The translations under genes and the position numbers were made by a program. Below the pieces are notes generated by a model, which worked only from the letters and a program-made list of their open reading frames with translations, was not told the DNA's origin and ran no database searches. 64,000 bases of DNA. Source: Calycina herbarum (lineage: Eukaryota > Ascomycota > Leotiomycetes > Helotiales > Pezizellaceae). This document shows positions 53,586 to 64,000 of the stretch, one piece after another (the stretch's first letter is position 1; each line of letters begins with the position of its first letter). The stretch is taken from contig LLEY01000011.1 in NCBI GenBank assembly GCA_001414485.1, positions 496,001 to 560,000 of the forward strand, in the 5' to 3' direction.

Positions 53586-56259
53586 ATGCCCTTCGGTTTC
53601 AAACACAGTAATCGTTCCAAACAGGCGTTGTTGAATGAGGAATCGGCTCAAAATCCTTCAATTCCCTCTAGTGGGACTTCACAGGGTCCATTCAGCTCTG
53701 ACGAACTCGACCCTTTTCAACAACCAAACCCCCCAAACCCACAACAGCCCTATAACCAAACACAAACCTCCGCACCTGAATCCAGCGATCCTCGATCCTT
53801 CCAACACTCTCCCTCTTCGGGCCCCTCGCGGTCTCAATCCACTAGGTACTCTTCTAGTGCCTATCAACACGGCAGTCCGAATTCGCAATCGGGTGCCTCA
53901 GTCGACGACCTCCAACTCGAAGGCCACAGGCTTCAGGAACAACAACGCCAGGAGCAACAACAACAACAACATCAACAGCTCCTGCAGCAACGATCCGAGA
54001 ACCAGCGATACTCGCAACCCGCCCCCACTTCGCAGCCTGTCGAACACAAGAAGAGCAAATCGATTTTTGATCGCATGCGCTCGGGTCGAGAAAACAGGCT
54101 ATCTCAAGAAATCAAGACCCCTCCTACCTCTTATAGCAACTCCACTGGACTCTCAAGACGACTCTCGAAACGCCAAGAGAATCCTCCGCCCATTCGTACG
54201 GTACAGCAGCAGCAGCAGCAGAGTAGCTCTCTAGACCAGCGGCTCTCATCTGCACGGAATTCCTCGAGGTCGCAGTTGCCCTCACCGCAAGAAAGTAGTG
54301 AGAATAACGGCAGTGATCTGGATACACACTTGATCCGCGAAACTGATCAGCAAAGCCCCCAAAGCAGCCCCGCTACACAAGAGCTAGGCCAGCACCAGAC
54401 CATACGAGCTGTCGAGAGTGAAGCTGAGCCAACGGTGTATTCTGTAAACGAGGACGGTCACCATCAATATCAACAACCCACGCAACCACAACAAACAGCC
54501 TACGTAGGTCAATACCAGTCTGACTCGGGTGTGCAGGTTCATTACGAAATACAAAACCAAGGGCAACCCCAACATCATTTGAGTCTCCAGCCAGGCTTCA
54601 ACCCTCACGATCCTTATCGCCAGCAAAACCCAGAGACGGTATCTCAGCTATCCTACGACTCGCCGGTAGATCAACGAGACGAACCACAGCGACCTCCCTC
54701 CGTCCAGTCGAACGGTCAATCTCCCACTAGTTTCGGCCCACCACGTGTACAGCAGTACCCCGATCGCACAACCTCGATTCAAGGCCCGCGTCCATTATCT
54801 CAAGTGACTGCGATGGCTCCACCTACTGGGGCATCGCAGCAGAATCGCAGATCTGCGGACCCAAAATCTATGCAAGGACTTCAGGGACAAGCAGAAACAA
54901 GAGAAGCACCACCTAGTTATACAAGAGGTCAGACATTCCCCGGCAATCAGCCTCCTACTCCTGGGCTAAGTCCATTGCCCCCACCAGGCAACTCTCAAGG
55001 TCCAAATTATAGAGGCGGCCCTCCACAGAGGGATCAATATGGTGCTGCTGCAGGAAGCGGAGAGCAAGGTCGAAGTACCCCACCTCCACAACCCCCAGGC
55101 CCAGATGTTGCAGACGCTTATAAGGAATTACGTAAGTTAAAAAATCAAGACTTTCGGTCGGTGCGAATCTAACGTTTCTGAAGAAATCAAGTACAAGAAG
55201 GTGAAGGGATTATATTTCGACAAGACGTCGCAGGTTGAGCAACTACAAAACACACTGGCGAATCAACGTCTCTCACAATCACGAACTTCTTTAGACGATA
55301 GCGAGTATATGACACGATTTCAACGTTTAGACGGGGCTACAACAAATCTTGCATTCAACATTCGGAAAGACTGGAAAACGGTGCCCTCATGGTTGTCACA
55401 ACACGTCAATCAAGATGCGATGAAAATTGGTAAACAGGAGATGACCGCTGTTGGTAGGGCTTGTATAGCAAAATTCCTTGTGGACGAAATCTTCAATCGA
55501 ACATTTCACCCTGGCCTTGAGACTGGTTTGAGCAGTAGCTTGAAGACTGTTGAACAAAATATTCGACGGTTTTCGCCGGCACTCAACAACCAAGAAGAGT
55601 CAGACGCTTTAACTTCGAAAGTTGTGCAATGGAGGCTCGCAACTCTGGAGGGTTTACGAGATGTCCTAAGTTCTCCGGAAAGTGAAGAGCATCGAGGGGA
55701 TTTTTCACGGGCGGCGGCGACGAATTTGACAGCGTGCCTGATCAATTACTTACAGGAGCCAATACCAGCAGGAATCGAAGATAGTGCCCACATGATCGTC
55801 GAATTAGCCGTTAGCATAGCAGCGAATTTACCACTGGAAAGCAGGGATATTTCGATCACGTACCCAATGCCTGGAGATTTAGTTCAACCTTTCTTGATGA
55901 AAGTTGAAACGGGAATTCCCCCTCTTGAAAACCCGGGTGCCGATACGAACAGCGAGATTGATGCCTCGAGTACGGGGAGTGGAGATCGGGATGAGAAAGA
56001 GGGCGATAAATCAGATGGCGGGAAACTGAGAAAGGATAAAAAGGCGGGCATGTTGCAAGCTATGATGGGAGGATCTTCTAGTGGACCGACTGGGAAGAAG
56101 CCAAGCATCAGCTCGCAAGGGGGTGTTGAAGGTGGAGAGAGCAAGAGTAAGAATTCTAGTGAGGATGGGGCGCAGAAGGTTCGATTCGCTGGATTTGTGG
56201 GGGTTGAGGTTAGGGGACGACAGGTTTTGGGTAAGGCGCCGGTTTGGACGGTTGGTTAG
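53586..56259 (+). CDS. Large Gln/Pro-rich conserved fungal protein
   Basis: Two exons, 53,586-55,131 and 55,184-56,259 (52-base intron, donor GTAAGT, acceptor GAAG), give 873 residues. Residues 1-500 are disordered and rich in Gln, Pro and Ser, with a polyQ tract near 118-139 and further Q repeats near 210. The C-terminal part begins with a coiled-coil-like segment (AYKELQIKYKKVKGLYFDKTSQVEQLQ). It continues into a folded, well-conserved-looking helical region to about 760 (NLAFNIRKDWKTVPSWL, MTAVGRACIAKFLVDEIF), then a charged Ser/Lys/Gly-rich linker and a short VRFAGFVGVEVRGRQVLG end. I recall similar proteins across filamentous ascomycetes as uncharacterised; I assign no function. Scaffold or regulatory roles are only guesses from composition. 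Confidence 0.85.
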
Positions 56260-56649
56260 GTTGGCATAATGATGGATGGGCAAATTCTTTTCAGGTTTGA
56301 ACACAAAGGGAAATCTCTGGTTTCTCTCGGCCGTGGACGGGACTACTTGGCATTTGGATGCTGGCCGAGAGATTTTTTTCCAGGTTGTCTCTAAAAGTTC
56401 TCTTTTTGACATGGTGAAGGGGAATTTTTAGGGGTGAAAAAGATCATCAGGACGATTCGCGAGAAAGGGAGGGGAGGTAGGGGAGTGAGTTGAGATGGTA
56501 TTGACATGAAAGACAGACAGACAGAGAGATTCGATATCTTCTTTTTCTTTGTAGCTCGATGTTACGTGTCTATGAGGTTATGAGCATTCTTCAGAGATAC
56601 TTAATTCGAAATTTATTCATTGATGATTTGATTTGCTCATTCTTCGTTT
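56260..56649. other. 3' flank of the Gln-rich gene
   Basis: It probably includes the 3' UTR. A short GACA tandem (about 56,511-56,524) is present. The composition turns AT-rich after about 56,590. Confidence 0.45.
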
Positions 56650-56822
56650 TGGTTTATTTGGGACACATATTTGCATAAGTCATGCACAAAGACCCTAACA
56701 CTATAGGTATAAAAGCTACGTTAACTAATATAACACTGCGGTTAATAAGTCGTATATACTAAAACTGCTTGTATTTATTTCTAAGTCAGTATATAACTAA
56801 TTTAATTATAACTTTTGTTAAC
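56650..56822. repeat. AT-rich repeat, inverted copy at about 59,700-59,850
   Basis: The sequence from about 56,650 to 56,795 (including AAAGCTACGTTAACTAATAT and GGTTAATAAGTCGTATATAC) recurs as its reverse complement at about 59,700-59,850. The 56,779-56,822 part also recurs directly at about 59,848-59,893. These are transposon-derived repeats that flank and once hosted the pogo-type insertion. Confidence 0.65.
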
Positions 56823-56824
56823 TA

Positions 56825-59273
56825 ATAGCCGGTTCCCCTTCTACGGCGCATTCGCTTGTAGTCGGTAAAAGCAAGTGTCCTGCAAACTCAAGTGTCCTGT
56901 GTAGCTGGAATAACCTCGGGAGTGGAATATCCACCAAAACCACTACTAAAATAGATAAATAATGTCTTATATTACTACTCTAATCGTCTATTCCAAAGTC
57001 TATAAAGTCTACATTTGCCCTTGTTAAGTTAATTAAGGATATACTCTCTTAAGAAGACGATGGATAATTAGGAATCTCGTCCCTGCTACTATCTAGGTAA
57101 TCTAGGACTTCCTTACTACTTTCAAGGTGTGATTAACCTAAAGTAAAAGATACTTCTAGCTCTTCTTCTTCTTCTTATAACTGTAGTAAAGGAATAAGAT
57201 CCTAGGATTGATATGTCTTAAGCTTATTAATTACTTATACTAATTTAGAATAAAAGTCTAGTAAGAGAGTATAACGCTTAAACTTATTAGGCTTCTTATC
57301 TAGCTCTCGAATATAGACAAGGTCTTCTAGCGGAGGGAGTATATCGTCCTTCTTATATTATATAAGTCTAGTCTTACGTACTCTCTCGTCTTTGTATACC
57401 TATATACTCTTATCTATAAGAGCTTTCCTAGCTTTATTAATAGCGGCTAAAAGCTTCTTTTCCTTCTTACGTAAGGCCTCGGTTCTCTCGTCCTTATCCC
57501 TCTTCTATATCTTCTCTCGTAACCTAGTAACGGCCGCTCCTCCTCTCTTATATATACTCCTCTGTGAATTGCTCTTACGCTTAGCGTCGACGAGTAGTTT
57601 TTACTAGAGAGCGTGATGTTAAACTGTCGTAAGATATACCTTCTTAAGCGATATACTAACTTATATTATTGTCTTCTTAAATAGATTAATAGAAGGATTA
57701 GAAAATTAAGTAGGATCTCGAGAGCCTAGAGCTCGTACAGTTGTAGCAGTAGTCTAGGTTTCCTCTAGACGAGTAGGAGGAAGACAAGGTAGCTCTAGAT
57801 TAGTAACGTTATCTATTATCCTTTTCTTCTTATTATATAACCTTATCTTTTTCTAGATAGCTTTCTAACTCGACGGATAATAACTAGACTTAGCAAAGGC
57901 GTTCTTAATTATATAAACCTTTATTATTTATATATATATCTAGATAAGATCTTAGAAGAAAGAAGCAACTAAATACTTAAAGTCTAGACTATAAAGAGCG
58001 TTAGTAATCGCTTACTAATAGTACTCTTTAAAGGGTCGGAAAACACTAACGTCTGCTAGCTATAGAATATATATATAATAGAAGAGAAAGTACTATAGAA
58101 GTATATAGTTTTTATAATACTTAAGAATAAAGAGATCGTATTAGTAAGTCTTATAGCTATTAAGAAGTAACATCCTCTATAGCTTATCTAGCCTAGCTCC
58201 TAGCTCCTTAATATAATAGTCGGTATATACTATAATAATAGTATTATTAATATAGCCGGTTAAAGAGTAATCTACTAACTCTTTTCTAGTTAGCTTATCT
58301 ACTATCTAGTTATCTATTATCTTCTTTTCTAGCGTAATAACAAAAGGAGCCGCTGCTCGCCTATCGGCATAGATCGTCTCTATTATAGTCACCGACTTCC
58401 TATTCTTAGGATTAGCTATATATATCTTCTTCACTTCTATAAGAACGATAACGTTCTTACTTTCTACGTAACCAACTCGAGCTTCTAACTCGTCTATATT
58501 CTAGACATTCTTAGCTTTCCGGATCTTGTATTACGTAAGAGCAGTAGTATACCTATTAAACCACGTCTTAATCTCCTCCTTAGTATACGATTCGAGCCTC
58601 TCAAAGGTAATTAGCTTCGTTTTTAGAGTATATAGGTCCTTATTCTTCTTTAGCTAGTTCCGGAACCACTGATTAGACGGCGGTGGCTAGAGAGGGTTCT
58701 AGGACTAAGAAATTAGCTAATTATTAATAGTAGAATCAAGAGAATACTATACCTTCTTAAGATATACGATCGTAGCCTTTACTATTTAGTACGTAGCTTC
58801 TAGTTCTATCTCCTACTGCTTATAACAGTACTGTTAGATAGCCTTCTCCTAGCTCTTATTTAACACCTTATTATTACTACTATATATATTATATACACCT
58901 TCCGAGTTACGCTTCCTCTTTTTAGCTCTCTAGATAGCCTTCTATACCGACGATTCGTTTACGCTATATATTCTTACTCCTATAGTTACTATCTCGCGAC
59001 TACCTTGTTCCGTAGTCTATTCTACAGCCTTCCGTATACGCTCCTTTTCTTCTAATTTATTAGAAGAGAGAGAGGGTAAGGAACTGCGAATAGCCTCTAT
59101 TGTATTAATTGATAGACGCGTTGTATATTAATAGAAATAAGTAAGATAGTTAAATATATATAATTTAGGTAAGAAGCTAATCTACGGGATTTTCTCGGCA
59201 GAACACTTGAGTTTGTAGGACACTTGCTTTTACCGACTATAAGCGAATGCGCCGTAGAAGAGGAACCGGCTAT
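56825..59273 (-). mobile_element. Pogo/Fot1-type DNA transposon, RIP-degraded
   Basis: This 2,449-base element has inverted repeats of about 85 bases starting ATAGCCGGTTCC at both ends. TA target duplications lie at 56,823-56,824 and 59,274-59,275. The minus strand encodes a broken DDE_1 transposase. A diverged direct copy of the uninterrupted flanking sequence lies at about 59,850-59,925 and shows what the empty site looked like. AT-richness and stops mark RIP. Confidence 0.88.
57650..59100 (-). pseudogene. Degraded pogo-type transposase
   Basis: On the minus strand the centre reads WF..LKKNKDLYTLKTKLI, YTKEEIKTWFNRY, then NRKSVTIIETIYADRRAA, LLLNSYKTY.YDLFILKYY and LADVSVFRPFKEYY. These follow the order of a pogo/Fot1 DDE_1 transposase (helix-turn-helix region, then the catalytic core ending with the D of the LADVSVFRPF motif). 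The second catalytic Asp appears as Asn (LLLN) and His residues as Tyr, the pattern of G-to-A and C-to-T mutation. Multiple stops make it non-functional. Confidence 0.8.
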
Positions 59274-59275
59274 TA

Positions 59276-60840
59276 TAACACTTTTTAAATTTTAAAAACA
59301 GTATATGATAACACGTACGAAGTATAGCCCGCGCGAGGCGGACGGTCTACGGTGTAGGTTGTAGAATCGTAGAACTGTCTTATTCGAAGATTCTAAGCTA
59401 AGGAGAAGAGGATAGCTCGAGAGAGCTCGAGTCTAAATATAAAATATGGTTCGCTAAGGTAGCCACGTGATATGAATAGCACGTGACGGTCAGAACCGTC
59501 ACAGTATAGTATCGTAAGCTAGTCTTTATAAGTGTATTATACTAACTTATAAAAATAAAAGAGTATTATATTAAGAAGTTATATATATACGTATATAAAG
59601 TTATAGCTATATACTTAGTTTATATACGACTTGTCGTAGTCGCCTCGTCTTTTCTATACTCTAATAAATTATAATTTTATATAAATCTATATTCTAAATA
59701 ATCGATTCTAGAAATAAATATAAGTAGTTTTAGTATATACGACTTATTAACCGTAGTATTATATTAGTTAACGTAGCTTTTATATCTATAGTATTAGAGT
59801 CTTTATATATAACTTATATAAATCTATGTTCTAAATAATCGATTTCTTATTTCTAAGTTAGCGTATAACTAATTTAATTATAACTTTTATTAACTATAAT
59901 ACTTTTTAAAATTTAAAAATAGTATAGTATTATAAGCTAACGTAGTTTATTAGAACCTGAATTATATTAGAAACCGGATTAGTTTTTCTTAGTATTAAAC
60001 TTAGAATATTAATAAATCAACTATAATATATTAAATTAACAAAAACTACTTAGAATCTAAGAAACTAGATATATCTATAGTCTCTTAATAAGTTCGTATA
60101 TTATAACTAGCTTTTCTATAGATTCTATAGTATCGCCTAGATAGTTAACTCTTCTTATAACTACCTCTCGCTATATATACGTCGTATTATATCTGCTTAT
60201 CTATATTCTTCTAAGCTATAATATCTTATATATCCTCTACTATAAGTGTACTCTCTTAATAGATACGAGCCTTTTTAGCTCTATAGCGTTTACTTAAGAG
60301 TTCGTTAGCTACTTAAAGAGTACGTACCTTAGTAGACAGAAGAGTTATCTTATAAGCTATTCGCTCTATACTCTTAGCTAATATAGTAACTATCTTAAAA
60401 AGTAGAGTTAGCAAGTTCTCTTAATAATAGGTAATTCGATTTTAAACAAGTGTTATTTATAAAAGAGCTTTAGTTAGGTTAGAAGAGGTCTAAGAGACCT
60501 AAGGATTAGTATTAGTAGTAGAGAGTCTAGAAGGAGTTAGAGTTTATAACTTTATATCAAGCTTTAAAAGCACTACTTATAAGTTAAAGAGTACTAAGCT
60601 AGCTCTATAGAATCTAGCCTAAGCGTTTTAAGCTATTATAGATTCTCTATATACTACTATAGAGGCTAGAAAGAACTCTACCTTTATAATATAGTTAATA
60701 TAGGCTTTAATAAACGTCTTAATCTGTCGACTATATACCTGCTTTAATATACTAAAGTATCTAATATTAAGTAGCTAGGTTAGATAGAATAAATAAGAAG
60801 ATAGTCTAAGAGTTATAATATTATATATCTTATAGTACTC
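59276..60840. repeat. AT-rich transposon-derived DNA, partly unresolved
   Basis: Bases 59,276-59,505 read in reverse begin TGTGACGGTTCTGACCG and carry CACGTG motifs, which resembles the start of a gypsy LTR. A TATAAATCTATRTTCTAAAT word recurs at about 59,680 and 59,818. Bases 59,700-59,850 are the inverted copy of 56,650-56,795. Bases 59,960-60,840 are AT-rich with no recognised family. Confidence 0.5.
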
Positions 60841-61293
60841 TATTACGAATCACGTTTCACGTAGTAAGTAGTCTAGACAGCGTTCTAATAGAATAAGATA
60901 TAACGTCTAGGAAATAGAAGGTAATATAGAAGAGAATCTATAGTACGGAGGTATTTAGGATTCTAGGATCTTACTATTAGAATAATATTAGAAATAATAT
61001 TATATATATCGCTTATATCGCTAAGTAATATAAGCGATATATCGATAGTATCGACAAGCGATATAGGCGATATAGAAAGAGTAGAAGGTTCTATATAAGA
61101 CTAGCACGTCTACTATTAGATAGAAGCTTCGTACTTAACTTTAGTTATTAATCTTATTATCTTATTTAATATCTTTAATATAAGTAACGAGTTTACTTCT
61201 AAGTAAATAACCTAGCGTATCTATACTTCTTATTTATATACTAACTCTTTAAGACTTAGTTATCTTTGTTTAGTTTATTTAAGTTTTATTATA
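60841..61293 (+). repeat. Gypsy LTR, + orientation
   Basis: The start (TATTACGAATCACG, from TGTTACG) and the 3' 210 bases match the LTR at 523-986, ending GTTTTATTATA. The middle differs, including a GCGATATA-type palindrome run, so this is a subfamily of 453 bases. It is followed by 159 bases (61,294-61,452) of the same element's internal 5' region, matching 987-1,142. Confidence 0.82.
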
Positions 61294-61452
61294 CTTTAAG
61301 TACCTGCTTAGAAGTTTAGTCGCTATAGCCTTAGTAATCCCCGCCGTAGCTAGCTTAAATACTAGTCGAGTTAACGTCGTAGGAATATCTAGAAGTGCTA
61401 CTAGAAGAACACCTACTAGTATATAGTTAGTTAGAAACGACGATAATATTAG

Positions 61453-61898
61453 TATAACGAAACTTAAACGAACTAAACAAAGATAACTAAGTCTCGAAGG
61501 TTAGTATATAGATAAGAAGTACAGATACGCCGGGTTGTTTACTTAAAAGTGAACTCGTTACTTATATCAAAGATATTAAATAAGATAATAAGATTAATAA
61601 CTAAAGTTAAGTACGAAGCTACTATCTAATAACAGACGTGCTAGTATATATAGAATCTCTTATACTACCTAGATCTCTATATAAGCCTAGATCTCTAGAT
61701 CTCTTTAGATCTCTTAAGAGATCTAAGAGGATCTATTATATAACTACTAACGATTATCTAATAGTAAGATCCTAGAATATCTAAATACTTTTATATTACT
61801 AATTCCCTTCTATATTACCTTCTATTTCCTAAATATTATATCTTATCTTATTAGAGCACCGTCTAGACTACTTACTACGTATAACGTGATTTATAACA
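61453..61898 (-). repeat. Gypsy LTR, minus orientation (3' LTR of next element)
   Basis: It reads as the reverse complement of the same LTR family: it begins TATAACGAAAC and ends CGTGATTTATAACA. It starts exactly where the + strand internal fragment stops, so a minus-strand copy inserted into a + strand copy. The five bases before it are ATTAG, the expected target duplication; the partner copy lies outside the window. Confidence 0.82.
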
Positions 61899-64000
61899 CT
61901 ATTCCCTTCTTAGCCTAGCGTGTTCTTACGCTTAAGTATAAGCTAAGAAACTTAGTTAGAGTACTAGTAGTATCCTTTCCTTTCTATTATATCCTATCTT
62001 ATATAAAAGAAGAAAGAAGAATAAATACTTCTTATAAAAAGTATTAAAATAGTTTATAACGAAATATTACTCTACTTCTACTATACTTCTTAGAAGCGTA
62101 GATATTTTATCGATTCCTCTTAATTCTCTTATTACTCTAAATACGTTTAGTTAAAGTTAAAATATAATAGGACTAACGATACCTAGGAAAAGAACGTTCC
62201 CTAGGTAAGTAACTAGGCCTCTATTAAAAAACAAGAGGAGAAGCTTAATAAGGAGGAGGAGGAAGCGATAGCGCGGATCCTACAGCTACAGAAGCAGAAG
62301 GCCTTTCTAAAAGAAAGACGTCGTAAAATGTCTTATTAAAGGCTTCGTTTTCTCGACGAACTAGACGCTGCTAAGGAGGTAGAAAAGAAAGAGAAGGAGA
62401 AGAGCGAGAAAGCAGAGAAAGAACAGCAGGAGACAGAGGTTATACGTCTAACAGCCTCGCCTATTCCTATTAGCTTCTAATCTAAGCTAGGTCTTAACCT
62501 AGTCTTTCTTAAGGCTTTTCCTTCTAATTATAAGATATAGGTAAACCTAGGTTTTACTAGTAGAATTCCTAAAGTTCCTCTAAGTAATAGTTAAGGTTAC
62601 TTTTCAGTTCTTAAGTATTTTCTAAGTATAGATAATCTAACTATTTAATTAAGTATTTAACTTATCCTTTAATAAGTTTATAGTTAAGAATCCTCTTAAC
62701 TTTATACTTAGTATTTAGGTTTACTAGTTAGATTTCTATATATAAAGCTAGTAAAGCTTCTAGTAGTACTAGTTCGAGTAAGAATATATAGAATACTAGA
62801 TAGATGTTTATTATCTTTAGTAATACTAGTTTATAATTTAAAGGTCTCTTAACTCGTTTAATTTTAAATAGTCTAAGTTTCTTATAGTCTAGTTTATTAC
62901 TTAGTATTTTTATATTAATATTTTTTTATACTAAGTAGACTTTATCTCTCTCTTTTAGTATTAGCTTCTAACTACGTCGTTTATTATAGTAGTACGCGTT
63001 TCTTTTAGCTACGAATTACAAGTTCTTTATAAGTTCTTTATATAACCTCTTAATTTTTAAGACCTAAATATAAACGAGCTGATTATCGATAGTTATAGAT
63101 AGTAGTTCTTAATACACTGTTAATTTATATCTAAAATTAGTATAGAATAGTATAACACGTATTATTTCTATTACTAAACTATTATAAGTAAACTATACTA
63201 GAAGTAGTAGTTCTACCTAGTTGTTTTACTAGTAGTTTACGTAATAACGAAGGTATGTCTTTACTACTTAATTTATATGTTCGTTTCTTCTATTTATCTA
63301 AGAGTAAAAAGCTATAGAAAGCTTTCTTTTTACTTCTAATCGTTTTATAAAAGCGATCTAAAACTTAGAGATAAAGAGTTTATCTCTATTAGATAGTATT
63401 TCTTCTAGTAGTCTATATCTTAAGACTACTTTCTTAAGGAATATAAATACTAATTCCTTAGCTATACTTAACTTTATATATAGTACTAAAATTATATATT
63501 TTATAAGTCGTTCTATAATAACTAGGATTAAGTTATACTTAACTTCTATTATTAGATCTTTAGATTTTAGTAGTTTAATAATAAAATCCTAAGATATTAA
63601 TTTCTAAGGTATCTATAGTATTAGAGTAGTATCTATCTATCTATAAGATATATAGTAGAAAGCCTTATTCCTAGTATAGGTATTATATTCTACTATTACT
63701 TCCTTAACTACTCTCGATACTTTATTAATATTATAATATTATTTAATCTACTAAAGTATTCTATAAACTCCTTAGTAACTATATACTAGTACTATATAGT
63801 ATTCTTTAACGAATTATTTTATATATAAAGTAGGAACCTAGAGTTTTCTATTCTTATATTACTTTTCTTCTATTAGAAAACCTTAAGTATCTCTTTCTTA
63901 AGCCTAGTAAATCTTTTCTCTCTAAGGATTAATATTTTCTATTATAGTAATCTTATATACTACTAGAGCTAAATCTCTATTTTTAAGAGTTTTTAAGATT
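61899..64000 (-). mobile_element. Minus-strand gypsy element, partial
   Basis: Directly right of the LTR the sequence CTATTCCCTTCTTAGCCTAG is the reverse complement of the 3' internal end of the 523-7,688 element (7,200-7,224). Around 63,000-63,250 the minus strand matches that element's integrase C-terminal region (6,185-6,300). It continues toward reverse transcriptase at the window end. RIP stops are frequent. The 5' half lies beyond base 64,000. Confidence 0.8.
62169..62540 (+). pseudogene. Antisense ORF relic inside the minus-strand gypsy element
   Basis: On the strand opposite to the element, a frame of 124 codons is strongly biased to Lys, Glu, Gln and Leu (QLQKQKAFLKERRRKM, RFLDELDAAKEVEKKEKEK) with a tail LNLVFLKAFPSNYK. 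Its TAG/TAA codons fall where Gln is plausible, as RIP would give. It looks like a coiled-coil protein carried antisense between integrase and LTR. I did not find its counterpart in the 523-7,688 copy. Confidence 0.5.

Noticed and set aside
53679..54626. Other-frame ORFs of 67-199 codons inside the Gln-rich gene.
   Set aside because: They are shadows of low-complexity CAG/CAA-rich coding sequence; only the frame from 53,586 joins through the intron to the conserved C-terminal region.

Overview
The window looks like nuclear DNA of a filamentous ascomycete (Pezizomycotina). Genes carry short GT-AG introns of about 50 bases, the fungal-type genes include a Zn2Cys6 regulator and a CaiB/BaiF enzyme, and the transposons at both ends are scarred by C-to-T/G-to-A changes that turn CAG/CAA codons into stops, as repeat-induced point mutation (RIP) does. 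A leotiomycete is a guess from general impression only.

Layout. Bases 1-10,450 are a nested pair of degraded Ty3/gypsy elements: an intact-length + strand copy (523-7,688, two 464-base LTRs, CTCTC target duplication) sits inside the reverse transcriptase of an older minus-strand copy. Bases 10,450-17,700 hold no gene I can support, but do contain an array of a degenerate repeat of about 165 bases with a conserved core CGAARTGCAACAAA, and a 411-base MITE. Bases 17,697-30,371 carry a three-exon CoA-transferase (minus), a six-exon Zn2Cys6 regulator (+) with a damaged-looking C-terminal end, a second stretch of the same repeat, and two unrecognised small genes (one C2HC-finger protein with an internal duplication, one CxCGCG protein apparently split by a frameshift). 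Bases 32,196-37,136 carry a secreted Kex2-type repeat protein (seven near-identical 23-24 residue units), a RAB5/Ypt5 GTPase and, divergently, KRI1. Bases 37,137-42,536 are gene-poor, with a long hairpin element and a small membrane-anchored ORF that has a diverged neighbour copy. Bases 42,537-56,259 carry RRP5, an EthD-domain gene broken by a stop codon, a small secreted protein, another MITE-like inverted repeat, and a large Gln-rich conserved fungal protein. From about 56,650 to the end the DNA is again AT-rich: a 2,449-base pogo/Fot1-type transposon with TA duplication, then head-to-head gypsy LTRs and a minus-strand gypsy copy that runs off the window.

The housekeeping genes KRI1 and RRP5 both serve 18S rRNA/40S ribosome assembly, and RAB5 serves early endosomes; they do not form an operon-like unit. 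The accessory genes are the KEP-like repeat protein, the small secreted protein, the CxCGCG and C2HC proteins and the EthD relic. They lie between these housekeeping genes and the repeats, the usual place for lineage-specific fungal genes.

No tRNA, rRNA or CRISPR array was recognised. All splice sites were assigned by eye from reading frame, GT/AG signals and family match, without RNA evidence.
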